A stretch of 64,000 nt of DNA from Karalla daura (Eukaryota > Chordata > Actinopteri > Chaetodontiformes > Leiognathidae), in assembly GCA_029224185.1 (NCBI GenBank), contig CM055200.1:12143170-12207169 (forward strand), in the 5' to 3' direction. The notes beneath the pieces are model-generated. The model searched no databases. It saw only the letters and a program-made list of their open reading frames with translations, and was not told the DNA's origin. Numbering within the stretch: the first letter of the stretch is position 1; every line of letters begins with the position of its first letter. Shown here one piece after another: positions 63,921 to 64,000 of the stretch. A program made the translations under genes and the position numbers.

Positions 63921-64000
63921 CACCAGAACTGCTTAATCATAGCAATATCGCAGATAGAGTGACAGACGGCATCTCTCACCACCCCTTCTTAACCACAGAA

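Larger units (their letters stand above)
40618..64000 (+). other. macrod2: partial intron downstream of macrod2 exon C (at least 23.4 kb)
   Basis: The phase-0 intron starts GTAAGA and runs past the window end. I looked for the next macro-domain exon (VDR..CVFLE..D) and saw none. Contents: CA/TG microsatellites (43264-43320, 43951-44032, 58350-58388, 58693-58752, 61651-61667), a SINE (46023-46302), CpG-rich patches (50560-50980, 63765-63920), a POU octamer cluster (57209-57696) and several enhancer-like stretches (55.0-55.4, 59.5-59.9, 60.6-60.9, 61.8-62.1 kb). Open frames over the microsatellites are repeat artefacts. No nested gene, tRNA or other RNA gene is recognisable. Confidence 0.85.

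Noticed and set aside
1..64000. A nested FLRT3-like gene, as occurs inside mammalian MACROD2
   Set aside because: No leucine-rich-repeat coding sequence is visible on either strand. In mammals it lies in an earlier intron, outside this part of the gene.

Overview
This window is vertebrate nuclear DNA, almost certainly from a bony (teleost) fish. It carries short coding exons with consensus splice sites inside very long introns, long (CA/TG)n microsatellites, and decayed tRNA-headed SINEs whose tails look like common fish families. There is no bacterial or viral gene organisation, and most open reading frames here are chance frames in intronic DNA.

The only gene I can support is a central part of a MACROD2-type mono-ADP-ribosylhydrolase (macro domain) gene on the + strand. 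Three consecutive coding exons are visible: exon A (3737-3858, 122 nt), exon B (28659-28689, a 31-nt microexon) and exon C (40544-40617, 74 nt). Their phases join cleanly (1/0, 0/1, 1/0). The joined frame runs from the VIHTVGP strand, through the substrate-binding loop STGIYG, to the helix ending in NPDK. Introns of 24.8 kb and 11.9 kb separate the exons. At least 3.7 kb of intron lies upstream and at least 23.4 kb downstream. The start of the macro domain, its last strand and the acidic C-terminal tail lie outside the window.

The rest is intron. It holds four sorts of material: (1) repeats, namely a SINE at about 4840-5092, a second SINE family at 38444-38741 (minus) and 46023-46302 (plus), a probable SINE remnant near 30228-30385, and several dinucleotide tracts; (2) AT-rich stretches with clustered homeodomain, POU-octamer and PBX/MEIS-like words that look like candidate enhancers or conserved non-coding elements (about 3.3, 9.7-10.0, 15.1-15.2, 26.0-26.2, 55.0-55.4, 57.2-57.7, 59.5-59.9, 60.6-60.9 and 61.8-62.1 kb); (3) CpG-dense patches (24.26-24.46, 36.73-37.3, 37.74-37.87, 50.56-50.98 and 63.76-63.92 kb), one with a TATAAAAG box and a downstream GTAAGT; (4) otherwise unremarkable unique sequence.

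I found no convincing evidence of a novel protein-coding system. The most distinctive non-coding signal is four exact POU octamers (ATGCAAAT or its reverse complement) within about 490 bp at 57.2-57.7 kb. Next is the CCAATTA cluster at 9.70-9.95 kb, which includes two copies spaced exactly 10 bp apart. All regulatory calls are inferred from motifs and need conservation or chromatin data.
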